From Trinickia dinghuensis (lineage in GTDB: Bacteria; Pseudomonadota; Gammaproteobacteria; Burkholderiales; Burkholderiaceae): a stretch of DNA of 64,000 nucleotides. Shown here one piece after another: positions 17,582 to 25,648 of the stretch. Position numbers and translations under genes: made by a program. How positions within the stretch are numbered: position 1 is the stretch's first letter; each line of letters begins with the position of its first letter. The DNA is taken from assembly GCF_003367175.1 (NCBI RefSeq), contig NZ_QRGA01000003.1, positions 434,681 through 498,680 on the forward strand, in the 5' to 3' direction. The notes under the pieces were generated by a model that searched no databases, was not told the origin of the DNA, and saw nothing but the letters and a program-made list of their open reading frames with translations.

Positions 17582-18048
17582 CAACGGCGCCGACAACAGC
17601 GGCAGCCGACGCGAGCAAGCAGGCGCCACTCGAATGTCCGTGCGCGGGCACGGCACCGGGCCGCCCGGGGGGTGCGCGGGCGCCGCGGTTCGACGCCTGC
17701 TGCGGCCCCTACCTCGACGGCCGCGCCGTGGCCCCGACCGCGCTCGAACTGATGCGTTCGCGCTACACCGCCTATGTGCTCGGTCACACAGACTACCTGC
17801 GCGCGACATGGGACCCTGCCACCTGTCCCGCCGATCTCGACGTCGAGACGGACGCACCCGATGCGCCGCGCTGGCTCGGCTTGCAAGTGAAGCGATTCGA
17901 ACCGCAAGACGCCCGGCACGCGATCGTCGAATTCGTCGCCCGCTACAAACAGGGCGGACGCGGACATCGACTGCACGAGGTCAGCCGCTTCGTGCGCGGC
18001 GACGACGAACGCTGGCGCTACGTGGACGGCGACGTCAGCGAGCGCTAA
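17578..18048 (+). CDS. YchJ-family protein (UPF0225)
   Basis: The 156-residue product has the N-terminal cysteine cluster 'ECPCAG...DACCGPYLDG' (a spaced SEC-C-like zinc motif, residues 19-45) and the YchJ core 'LMRSRYTAYVLGHTDYLRATW' near residue 60. Compared with compact SEC-C motifs, the two cysteine pairs are separated by a Gly/Pro/Arg-rich insertion of about 18 residues, common in Burkholderiaceae. Function is not established. ATG 17578 overlaps the acyl-CoA dehydrogenase stop (ATGA), so it is translated from the same message and is the last gene of the run. Confidence 0.85.
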   Translation: MTTAPTTAAADASKQAPLECPCAGTAPGRPGGARAPRFDACCGPYLDGRAVAPTALELMRSRYTAYVLGHTDYLRATWDPATCPADLDVETDAPDAPRWLGLQVKRFEPQDARHAIVEFVARYKQGGRGHRLHEVSRFVRGDDERWRYVDGDVSER

Positions 18049-18499
18049 CTTGCGCCCTTTTTCAGGCGATCTTTGCGCAGGCAAAGGTTGCCGACACATC
18101 GACCCGGACCGCTCGCGCGCCCCGGGTTCTCCTGCATTGCGCGTTTCATTTCGGCGACGCTACGATGGCCATGCTTGTGGTGCATCGGTGTTTTGGGGCG
18201 TCTTCGTTTCTTGACGGCCTAGCCGGCTGCAAATGCCGGTGACACAACCGCGCAATGGATTAAGCCCTTGTTTAATTCTTAGCGGCTCACCGCCACGCAC
18301 CCCGTTCCCGCCGTTTTGCACGATCGGCTGCCGCCGTCCCGCCGCCGATGGGCCAAATTGCGGCCGGTGCCGGCCTCTTTTCGGGTAACGGCGTCACGAA
18401 CGGCTCGCGGATACTGGCTAGATCGGATTGATCGATCGATTGATCAATCGGACCGGATAGTCCCCGCGACGCAAATTTGTAATCAGGGCAAACACGCGC
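18049..18499. other. 451-bp intergenic region with a palindrome
   Basis: No convincing gene is present. It holds the ychJ 3' flank and the presumed promoter of the secreted hydrolase at 18500. The right part is rich in GATC steps and contains a perfect 14-bp palindrome, listed separately. I see no Rho-independent terminator with a T-run. Confidence 0.6.
18437..18450. promoter_or_regulatory. 14-bp perfect palindrome upstream of hydrolase gene
   Basis: CGATTGATCAATCG reads the same on both strands and lies 50 bases before the hydrolase ATG, embedded in a run of GATCGAT repeats. It is a candidate operator; the regulator is unknown. Confidence 0.45.
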
Positions 18500-19825
18500 A
18501 TGAGTTTTAAAAACGTATTCGTCGGTTGTTTGTGCGCGTGCGCATGGGCCAGCGCTTTTGCCGGCGCGGACGTATCCTCGCCGAGCGATACGCACGCCAT
18601 GCGCGAAATGACGATCGCCTCGAACGATGATACGAGGCCGCTCGGCCGCGCGAGCGTCGCACCGCTCGACTTCGGCACCACCGATTATGCGTTGCCCTCG
18701 CTCGCGGGCAACATGAACGAGCACATCGTGCGCATCCCCGTCGATGCAGCCGGAACAATTACGCTCGAGGCGACCATCTACAAACCCGACGGCGAGGGTC
18801 CGTTCCCGCTTGTCGTGTTCAACCACGGAAAGATCGAGGGCGACCCGCGCGCGCAGCCGCGCAGCCGTCCGCTCTCGTTCGCCCGCGAGTTCGTGCGGCG
18901 CGGCTATGTCGTCGTCGCGCCGAATCGCGAAGGTTTTGCCGATTCGGGCGGCACCTACCAGCAGGAAGGCTGCGACGTCGAAAAGAACGGCGTGGCGCAA
19001 GCCGCCGACGTGAAAGCGACGATCGCCTATATGTCGGGCAAATCGTACGTCGATGCATCGCACATGGTCGTGGCAGGCACGTCGCACGGCGGCCTGACCA
19101 CGATGGCGTACGGCATGAACGCCGCGCAGGGCGTGCGCGGCCTCATCAATTTCTCGGGCGGCCTGCGGCAAGACGCCTGCGCCGGCTGGCAAGACAACCT
19201 CACGCACGCGTTCGAGCAGTACGGCGAGAGCGTGCACGTGCCTTCGCTGTGGATCTACGGCGACAACGATTCCGTTTGGAGTCCTAACTTGACGAAGCGC
19301 ATGTACGCCGGCTACGTCGAGCACGGCGCGCGCGCCAAGATGGTTGACTTCGGCGATTACAAGAACGATGCGCACCGGCTCGTCGTCGATCGCGACGGCG
19401 TGCGGATCTGGTGGCCGACCGTCGAGGCATTCCTCGAGCGGATCGGCATGCCCACGCGTGTGCAGTACGAAGTGCAGGCGCCGGCGATTCCGCAGCCGTC
19501 GGGCTTCGCCGCGATCGACTCGATCAATGCCGTGCCTTACCTCGACGAGGCCGGCCGCGCCGCCTACCGCACGTTCCTCGAGCAGTACCCGACGCGCGCG
19601 TTCGCCGTATCGTCCACGGGCGCATGGTCCTGGGCCGAAGGCGGCGACAATCCGATGTCGACCGCGCTCGCCAACTGCAGCAAGGAAAACGGCAACTCGC
19701 CGTGCCGGCTCTACGCCGTCGACAATCACGTCGTTTGGAACGACAAGTCTTCCTCCACTTCGCAAACCGCATCGTCGACGACGCACGAGGACGCGGACGA
19801 ATCCTCGCTGGCTAGCCGCGACTGA
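18500..19825 (+). CDS. Secreted alpha/beta hydrolase (dienelactone-hydrolase-like)
   Basis: Exported hydrolase of 441 residues. A signal peptide ends near 'AFA' (residue 21). The fold is shown by 'PLVVFNHG' (oxyanion strand, residues 103-110), the nucleophile elbow 'GTSHGG' with Ser195, an acid in 'IYGDNDSVWS' near residue 252, and a His in 'NDAHRLVVDRDG' near residue 294. After the catalytic domain, about 120 residues ('AIDSINAVPYLDEAGRAAYRTFLEQYPTRAFAVS') form an extra C-terminal region of a type seen in other dienelactone-hydrolase-like proteins. The very C terminus is Ser/Thr/Asp-rich. Esterase activity is likely; the substrate is unknown. The gene is flanked by gene-free stretches on both sides and appears monocistronic. 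Confidence 0.8.
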   Translation: MSFKNVFVGCLCACAWASAFAGADVSSPSDTHAMREMTIASNDDTRPLGRASVAPLDFGTTDYALPSLAGNMNEHIVRIPVDAAGTITLEATIYKPDGEGPFPLVVFNHGKIEGDPRAQPRSRPLSFAREFVRRGYVVVAPNREGFADSGGTYQQEGCDVEKNGVAQAADVKATIAYMSGKSYVDASHMVVAGTSHGGLTTMAYGMNAAQGVRGLINFSGGLRQDACAGWQDNLTHAFEQYGESVHVPSLWIYGDNDSVWSPNLTKRMYAGYVEHGARAKMVDFGDYKNDAHRLVVDRDGVRIWWPTVEAFLERIGMPTRVQYEVQAPAIPQPSGFAAIDSINAVPYLDEAGRAAYRTFLEQYPTRAFAVSSTGAWSWAEGGDNPMSTALANCSKENGNSPCRLYAVDNHVVWNDKSSSTSQTASSTTHEDADESSLASRD

Positions 19826-20350
19826 ACCCGGCGATCGGGTTCGAGCGAATTCAAGCGAGTTCGCCAGCGGCCGTCGGTTTCAAGCGGCGCTCTCCTTGCG
19901 TTTGACGACCTGCGCCGTCGGCAGGCGTCGATCACCCATCACTAGAGAAACCGGACAGCAACACCGCCCGAAAATGCCCGGGCGCGCTCGAGGCTAGCCG
20001 TTCGTTTACCCCTATCCCTCCGACGTTTGAGAAGCCAGGCAGGCCGCCTGCGAACCGGTTTTGCCCACCGAGCCGAAAAAAATTTTCCGTGGGGGGTCCC
20101 GCTCTGCCGTCGCTAACTGAGTCCATTTCAATCGATTCCCCCAAAAGCGTCGCCAGATGGTCCCAACTGCGTCCAAGCGCCCGTCGGACCGCCGTCCAGG
20201 GGCAGGTGCAATCGCGCGCCGAACGCGTTAATCTCACGCCGTTTTTGTCCACGCGGCGCCTGTCGAGCATGGCGAATCGACAGACCTGTCGCGCGTTTTC
20301 CGCATGAATAGGGCGCGACCGCGCGCCGCTTTCGCGCGATGGAGCGGTGA
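19826..20350. other. 525-bp gene-free leader region before bioA
   Basis: This is one of the longest gene-free stretches of the window. A 144-codon open frame on the minus strand (19932-20366) has an odd composition, no ribosome site and overlaps the bioA start, so I do not call it. Features seen are the inverted repeat GCAGGC-C-GCCTGC around 20037-20049, an A7T4 tract near 20079, and a 6-bp hairpin (GGCGCG/CGCGCC, 20312-20327) 23 bases before the bioA start. No clear BirA-type operator is visible. It may hold the bio promoter and an untranslated leader. Confidence 0.5.
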
Positions 20351-21742
20351 TTGAACAGACAAGCAACAGACGAACGTCAAGCGCGGGACCACGCCCACCA
20401 CGACGCAGCCGAACGCGATTGGGTCGCCCGCAGCCTGAAGGCCGTCTGGCATCCGTGCACGCAGATGAAGCACCACGAGCGGCTGCCGCTCGTGCCCGTG
20501 GCTCGAGGTAAAGGCGCCTGGCTCTACGACCGGGCGGGCCATCGCTATCTCGACGCCATCAGTTCGTGGTGGGTCAACCTGTTCGGCCACGCGAACGACG
20601 ACATCAATGCCGCGTTGAAGCTGCAGTTGGACACGCTCGAGCATGCGATGCTCGCGGGCTGTACGCACGAATGCGCCGTCGAACTCGCCGAGCGGCTGTC
20701 GGCCATGACGCACGGCACGCTCGGCCACGCGTTCTTCGCATCGGACGGCGCATGCGCCGTCGAGATCGCGTTGAAAATGAGCTTCCACTACTGGCGCAAC
20801 CGGGGCCGGGCGGAAAAGCGCGAATTCGTCTGCGTCGCCAACGGCTATCACGGCGAGACGATCGGCGCGCTCGGCGTGACCGACGTGGCCTTGTTCAAGG
20901 ATGCCTACGACCCGCTGATCCGCTCCGCCCACATCGTCGCCTCGCCCGACGCGCGCCGTGCCGGATCCGGCGAAAGCGCGGGGGACGTCGCGCAGCGCGC
21001 GCTCGAGGACGTCCGAGCCCGGCTCGAAACGCATGGCTCGCGCATCGCCGCGCTCATCGTCGAGCCGCTCGTGCAATGCGCGGCCGGGATGGCGATGCAC
21101 GACAGCGCCTACGTGGCGGGCCTGCGCAAGCTATGCGACGAATACGACGTGCATTTGATCGCCGATGAAATCGCCGTCGGCTGCGGCCGCACCGGTACCT
21201 TCTTCGCCTGCGAGCAAGCCGGCATTTGGCCCGATTTCCTTTGCCTGTCGAAAGGGATCAGCGGCGGCTACCTGCCGCTCTCGCTCGTCCTCTCGCGCGA
21301 CGAGATCTATGCCGCGTTCTACGACGACGACACTACACGCGGCTTCCTGCATTCGCATTCGTACACGGGCAATCCGCTCGCCTGCCGGGCAGCGCTCGCC
21401 ACGCTCGACCTGTTCGCGCGCGACGACGTGCTCGCGCAAAACGAAAAGAAGAGCGCCCTCTTGATGGAGGCGCTGTCGCCGCTTCGCTCGCATGAAGCCG
21501 TGCGCCACTTCCGTCGCACCGGCACGATCGTCGCGTTCGACGCGGCCGTCGAGGGGGACGCCGCACGCACGTTCTCCCGTCGCTTCTTCGAACAAGCTTT
21601 GTCGCGAGAGCTGCTGCTGCGGCCGATCGGCACGACCGTCTACTTGATGCCGCCGTATATTTTGGACTCCGAAACGATTGCACTGCTCGCCTCGCGCACT
21701 CGCGAGACGTTCGAAGCCACACTGGCAGCGGGAGTTCGATGA
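20351..21742 (+). CDS. bioA: Adenosylmethionine-8-amino-7-oxononanoate aminotransferase
   Basis: PLP enzyme of 463 residues making 7,8-diaminopelargonate from KAPA with S-adenosylmethionine as amino donor. Markers are '[10 protein letters not shown]' (residues 33-42), '[12 protein letters not shown]', the pyridoxal-binding Lys301 in '[12 protein letters not shown]', and Asp272 in '[14 protein letters not shown]'. The start is a TTG at 20351 preceded by GGAG; the nearby in-frame ATG at 20339 runs into TGA after three codons, directly abutting the TTG, so it cannot start the protein. A later start would cut into the conserved region. bioF overlaps its stop by four bases (ATGA). First gene of the biotin operon. 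Confidence 0.95.
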   Translation: MNRQATDERQARDHAHHDAAERDWVARSLKAVWHPCTQMKHHERLPLVPVARGKGAWLYDRAGHRYLDAISSWWVNLFGHANDDINAALKLQLDTLEHAMLAGCTHECAVELAERLSAMTHGTLGHAFFASDGACAVEIALKMSFHYWRNRGRAEKREFVCVANGYHGETIGALGVTDVALFKDAYDPLIRSAHIVASPDARRAGSGESAGDVAQRALEDVRARLETHGSRIAALIVEPLVQCAAGMAMHDSAYVAGLRKLCDEYDVHLIADEIAVGCGRTGTFFACEQAGIWPDFLCLSKGISGGYLPLSLVLSRDEIYAAFYDDDTTRGFLHSHSYTGNPLACRAALATLDLFARDDVLAQNEKKSALLMEALSPLRSHEAVRHFRRTGTIVAFDAAVEGDAARTFSRRFFEQALSRELLLRPIGTTVYLMPPYILDSETIALLASRTRETFEATLAAGVR

Positions 21743-22923
21743 TGGTTCTGCTCGATACCTTGAAAGAAGGCCTCTCCGATCTCGACGCGCGCGGGCTCAC
21801 GCGCCGGCGCCGCGTCGCCGACACGCCGTGCGCCGCGCATATGACGGTGGACGGCCGTGCGATCGTCGGCTTCGCGAGCAACGACTACCTCGGGCTCGCC
21901 GCGCATCCGCTGCTGGCCGAAGCCGTCGCGCAAGGCGCGCATCGCTACGGCGCGGGCAGCGGTGGCTCGCACCTGCTCGGCGGCCATTCGCGCGCGCACG
22001 CGATCCTCGAGGACGAACTCGCGGCGTTCGCGGGCGGCTTCGTCGATACGCCGCGCGCGCTCACGTTCTCGACGGGCTACATGTCGAATCTCGCCGCCGT
22101 CACCGCGCTCGCGGGACGCGGCACGACGCTGTTTTCCGACGCGCTGAACCACGCCTCGCTGATCGACGGTGCGCGGCTGTCGCGTGCCGAGGTGCAAATC
22201 TATCCTCACGCGGATACCGAAGCACTCTCGGCGATGCTCGACGCCTCCGATGCCTCGGCGAAGGTGATCGTCACCGATGCCGTGTTCAGCATGGACGGCA
22301 GTATCGCCCCCCTCGCGCGGCTGCTCGAACTGGCCGAGCGGCATGGCGCGTGGCTCCTCGTAGACGACGCCCACGGCTTCGGCGTGCTGGGCCCGCAGGG
22401 CCGGGGCGCCGTGGCGCAGGCCGCGCTGCGCTCGCCGCATCTCGTCTACCTGTGCACGTTCGGCAAGGCCGTCGGCGTGGCCGGGGCTGCCGTCATCGCG
22501 CACGAGACGGTCGTCGAATGGCTGCTGCAGCGCGCGCGGCCCTATATCTTCACGACGGCCGCGTCGCCTGCCGAAGCGCATGCCGTCTCGGCCAGCCTCG
22601 CGCTGATCGCGGGCGAGGAAGGCGAGGCGCGCCGCCGGCATCTGCAGGCGCTGATCGAGCGCACGCGGACGATCTTGCGGAGCACGCGCTGGCGCCCGAT
22701 CGATTCGCCGACCGCGGTGCAGCCGCTCATCATCGGCAGCAACGAGGAGACGCTCGCGCTCGCGGCCCGCATGGACGCAGAAGGATTATGGGTGCCGGCC
22801 ATCAGGCCGCCCACCGTGCCGGCCGGTACTTCTCGCCTGCGCGTTTCGCTTTCGGCGGGCCACAGCTTCGCCGATCTCGACCGGCTAGAGGCCGCCCTCG
22901 CTCTCACGGGAGAATCTGCATGA
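21739..22923 (+). CDS. bioF: 8-amino-7-oxononanoate synthase
   Basis: PLP-dependent synthase of 394 residues condensing pimeloyl-ACP (or -CoA) with alanine to KAPA. Seen are '[12 protein letters not shown]' (residues 46-57), '[12 protein letters not shown]', '[13 protein letters not shown]', the Asp/His motif '[11 protein letters not shown]' (residues 208-218), and the Schiff-base Lys243 in '[12 protein letters not shown]'. It starts at the ATG overlapping the bioA stop and its own stop overlaps the bioD start, so bioA, bioF and bioD form one tightly coupled translational unit. No pimeloyl-forming gene (bioC, bioH) is in the window. Confidence 0.96.
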   Translation: MMVLLDTLKEGLSDLDARGLTRRRRVADTPCAAHMTVDGRAIVGFASNDYLGLAAHPLLAEAVAQGAHRYGAGSGGSHLLGGHSRAHAILEDELAAFAGGFVDTPRALTFSTGYMSNLAAVTALAGRGTTLFSDALNHASLIDGARLSRAEVQIYPHADTEALSAMLDASDASAKVIVTDAVFSMDGSIAPLARLLELAERHGAWLLVDDAHGFGVLGPQGRGAVAQAALRSPHLVYLCTFGKAVGVAGAAVIAHETVVEWLLQRARPYIFTTAASPAEAHAVSASLALIAGEEGEARRRHLQALIERTRTILRSTRWRPIDSPTAVQPLIIGSNEETLALAARMDAEGLWVPAIRPPTVPAGTSRLRVSLSAGHSFADLDRLEAALALTGESA

Positions 22924-23654
22924 CGCGCATGACGCCGCCGCTTTCCTTGTTCGTCACCGGCACCGATACCGAGATCGGCAAAACGCTCGTCTCGTGCGCG
23001 CTGCTGCGCGGATTCGCCAAGGCGGGGCTGTCCGCCGCGGCGATGAAGCCGATCGCCGCAGGCGCGTATTTGAGCGCGGAAGACGGCCTCTGGCACAACG
23101 AGGATGCCGATCAGCTCGACGCGGCTTCCGGCGCGCTGCTGCCGCCCGAGGTCAGAACGCCTTACCTGCTCAAAGCGCCGGCCGCCCCGCACATCGTGGC
23201 CGCGCAAGAAGGCCGCACGCTCGAGATCGCGCCGATCGTCGACTGTCATCGCGAAGCGCTGCGACGCGCGGACGTCGTCGTCGTCGAAGGCGTCGGCGGC
23301 TTTCGCGTGCCGCTCGATCACAAGCGCGACACGGCCGACCTCGCGCTCGCGCTCGGGCTGCCCGTCGTGCTCGTCGTCGGCGTGCGGCTCGGCTGCATCA
23401 ACCACGCGCTGCTCACGGCCGAGGCGATCGCCTCGCGCGGCCTGCATCTCGCGGGCTGGGTCGCGAACGTCGTCGATCCGCAGATGCGCTTCGCCGACGA
23501 AAACATCGAGACCCTCCGCACCTGGCTCCACCGCGAGCACGGCGTGCCGCTCATCGGCACCGTGCCTTATCTCGCACCGCCGTCGGCGGAACTGGCCGCG
23601 ACGCACCTCGACATGACGACGCTGTTAAGCGCGCTGCAAGCGCACGCGGGTTGA
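22920..23654 (+). CDS. bioD: ATP-dependent dethiobiotin synthetase
   Basis: The 244-residue carboxylase closes the ureido ring of dethiobiotin using ATP and CO2. It has the modified P-loop '[12 protein letters not shown]' (residues 11-22), the substrate-binding 'MKPIAAG' segment near residue 42, and the '[12 protein letters not shown]' motif near residue 120. ATG 22920 overlaps the bioF stop. The upstream extension of the same open frame runs through bioF in another phase and is not coding. bioB follows after 57 bases. Confidence 0.96.
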   Translation: MTRMTPPLSLFVTGTDTEIGKTLVSCALLRGFAKAGLSAAAMKPIAAGAYLSAEDGLWHNEDADQLDAASGALLPPEVRTPYLLKAPAAPHIVAAQEGRTLEIAPIVDCHREALRRADVVVVEGVGGFRVPLDHKRDTADLALALGLPVVLVVGVRLGCINHALLTAEAIASRGLHLAGWVANVVDPQMRFADENIETLRTWLHREHGVPLIGTVPYLAPPSAELAATHLDMTTLLSALQAHAG

Positions 23655-23711
23655 TCGGACCGCTTTCGACCCGCCCTTTAGACTCCATCGATTCCCAACC
23701 GGATCCACGCT

Positions 23712-24779
23712 ATGACTGAAGCCCAAAACGCCATGCAGACCGCCTCGCAAGACTCCGACACGGCGCGCGGCGGCGATGCGAAGGAGACTGCCGCCCCGCG
23801 CTGGCGCGTCGCCGACGTCGTCGCGCTGTACGAGATGCCGTTCAACGATCTGCTCTACCGCGCGCAGCAAACGCATCGCGAGCACTTCGACGCCAACGAG
23901 ATCCAACTCTCGACGCTGCTCTCGATCAAGACGGGCGGCTGCGAGGAAGACTGCAAGTACTGCTCGCAATCGTCGCACTACGACACGGGGCTCAAGGCCG
24001 AGAAGCTGATGGACGTCGACGCGGTGCTCGATGCGGCGCGCGTCGCGAAGGAAAACGGCGCCACGCGCTTTTGCATGGGCGCGGCGTGGCGCAGCCCGAA
24101 AGAGCGGCACCTCGAGCCGATCACGGCGATGATCCGCGGCGTGAAGGCGATGGGCCTCGAGACCTGCATGACGCTCGGCATGCTCGAGGACGACCAAGCG
24201 AAAACGCTGCGCGAGGCCGGACTCGACTACTACAACCACAACCTCGATACGTCGCCCGAGTTCTACGGCCAGATCATTTCGACGCGCAGCTATCAAGAGC
24301 GCCTCGATACGCTGGAACGCGTGCGCGATGCGGGCATCAACGTTTGCTGCGGCGGCATCATCGGCATGGGCGAATCGCGCCGCGAGCGCGCGGGGCTCAT
24401 CGCGCAGCTCGCGAACATGGACCCGTATCCCGAGTCGGTGCCGATCAACAATCTCGTCGCGATCGAAGGCACGCCGCTCGGCCACGTCGATCCGATCGAT
24501 CCGTTCGAGTTCGTGCGCACGATCGCCGTGGCGCGCATTACGATGCCGCGCGCGGTGGTGCGGCTTTCGGCCGGGCGTCAGCAGATGGACGACGCGCTGC
24601 AGGCAATGTGTTTCTTGGCCGGCGCGAATTCGATGTTCTACGGCGATCAATTGTTGACGACGGGCAACCCGCAAGCCGATGCCGACCGTAAGCTGCTCGA
24701 CCGGCTCGGCATGCGCGCGGGAAGCGCGGAGCCGATGGAAGCCGGCGTATCGTGCTCGGGCGGCTGCGGCGGCCACTGA
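23712..24779 (+). CDS. bioB: Biotin synthase
   Basis: Radical-SAM enzyme of 355 residues inserting sulfur into dethiobiotin. The 4Fe-4S ligands are Cys77, Cys81 and Cys84 in '[16 protein letters not shown]'; further cluster ligands are supplied by conserved Cys residues in 'CMGAAWR', 'CMTLGML' and '[12 protein letters not shown]'. The 'YNHNLDTS' and 'SARLSAG'-like '[12 protein letters not shown]' motifs are present. The N terminus has a 30-residue hydrophilic extension. A strong inverted repeat follows the stop codon. It completes the bioAFDB set. Confidence 0.97.
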   Translation: MTEAQNAMQTASQDSDTARGGDAKETAAPRWRVADVVALYEMPFNDLLYRAQQTHREHFDANEIQLSTLLSIKTGGCEEDCKYCSQSSHYDTGLKAEKLMDVDAVLDAARVAKENGATRFCMGAAWRSPKERHLEPITAMIRGVKAMGLETCMTLGMLEDDQAKTLREAGLDYYNHNLDTSPEFYGQIISTRSYQERLDTLERVRDAGINVCCGGIIGMGESRRERAGLIAQLANMDPYPESVPINNLVAIEGTPLGHVDPIDPFEFVRTIAVARITMPRAVVRLSAGRQQMDDALQAMCFLAGANSMFYGDQLLTTGNPQADADRKLLDRLGMRAGSAEPMEAGVSCSGGCGGH

Positions 24780-24794
24780 CATCGCGCGCGCCTT

Positions 24795-24832
24795 GACGAC
24801 GGAGGCCGCTCGCCCTAGCGGCCTCCGTCGTC
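24795..24832 (+). terminator. Strong hairpin after bioB
   Basis: A perfect 16-bp stem, GACGACGGAGGCCGCT paired with its exact complement, with a 6-base loop (CGCCCT), starts 15 bases after the bioB stop. The following bases are only modestly T-rich. It lies between convergent genes and probably ends the bio transcript. Confidence 0.7.
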
Positions 24833-24863
24833 TCGTTGTCGGCCTTTCTGCTCCGAGCCCCGC

Positions 24864-25289
24864 TCACGCGGCATCGTCCGCGAAACGAATGACACGGAAT
24901 CGGCTTGCCTCGCCCGCGTTCGTCGCGCTCGCGGCGAGGTACGCTTGCGGACGGCCGATGTCGATCCGCGACACATAGTCACCGTTCACGGTACGCAACG
25001 TCATCGACGTTCGATCGGCATCGGCAAATTCGTAGTTGAACGTCGTCCATTCGTTCTTTTGAGCCGTGACAAGGCCGTCCACATGCGGTGTTGCCGGATC
25101 CGGCGCGACCGCCCAAAATCTGTCCGCGGCCGGATTGTAAAGAACCACGGTGGACTCGCCCGCGCCCCAACCTGCCCGCTGCCTGCAGCTCGCATCAGCT
25201 CGATCGTTCTTGATCGTCAGATCGCCGAATTGATCCGTGCAGACAAAACGTCCATTCTCCGTCATGAGATAAATCGTCTCGAAATCCAT
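24864..25289 (-). CDS. Fascin-like beta-trefoil protein
   Basis: The 141-residue product (start ATG 25289, preceded by GGAG) shows two fascin-type repeats: 'IYLMTENGRFVCTDQFGDLTI' at residues 6-26 and 'TLRTVNGDYVSRIDIG' near residue 102, each ending before an aromatic 'F' strand ('ASRFRVIRF' at the C terminus). In fascin-like beta-trefoils such repeats form a compact domain that binds carbohydrates or proteins. There is no signal peptide. A longer frame from a TTG at 25316 is possible but less favoured. It is transcribed toward bioB and its function is unknown. Confidence 0.6.
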   Translation of the reverse strand: MDFETIYLMTENGRFVCTDQFGDLTIKNDRADASCRQRAGWGAGESTVVLYNPAADRFWAVAPDPATPHVDGLVTAQKNEWTTFNYEFADADRTSMTLRTVNGDYVSRIDIGRPQAYLAASATNAGEASRFRVIRFADDAA

Positions 25290-25648
25290 AAGCTCCAGCT
25301 CCGCTGAGTAGGTCAATCACGCCCCGGCCGTTCGCGAGAAACCTGGGCTGGGTTCTTGCGGCTAGGTTCGCGCCTTGCTGCCGTGCATTTATCGCACGTA
25401 CAAAGCGGCCTACTAGCGGGTTCTCGAAATTTCAGACCATCGCGCCATCCGCTCCCGCGCCAGACATTGACGACACGCGTCGCCCCGTCTCGATTCACAA
25501 ATTCTTCTTATCGTTTCGCCACACTGTCCGCCGCGCAGCCGCGCCTCGCGTGCGTGCGTGCGTATAGCGCTCGCCCCCGCCCTGCCTGCCGCAATCGAAA
25601 GCCCCGAACCCCTCGAACGAATACGCAGCGAAGAACCAGGAGAACTCG
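25290..25648. other. 359-bp divergent intergenic region with tetranucleotide repeat
   Basis: This region separates the beta-trefoil gene from phospholipase C and must hold both promoters. It contains the tetranucleotide run CGTG x3 plus CGT (25549-25563). I see no Pho-box-like repeat, although phospholipase genes are often phosphate-regulated. Confidence 0.5.

Noticed and set aside
19932-20366. 144-codon minus-strand gene upstream of bioA
   Set aside because: No ribosome site, no recognisable domain, and it overlaps the bioA start.
25290-25648. Pho box for phospholipase C
   Set aside because: Only an isolated CTGTC is present; the direct-repeat pattern is missing.
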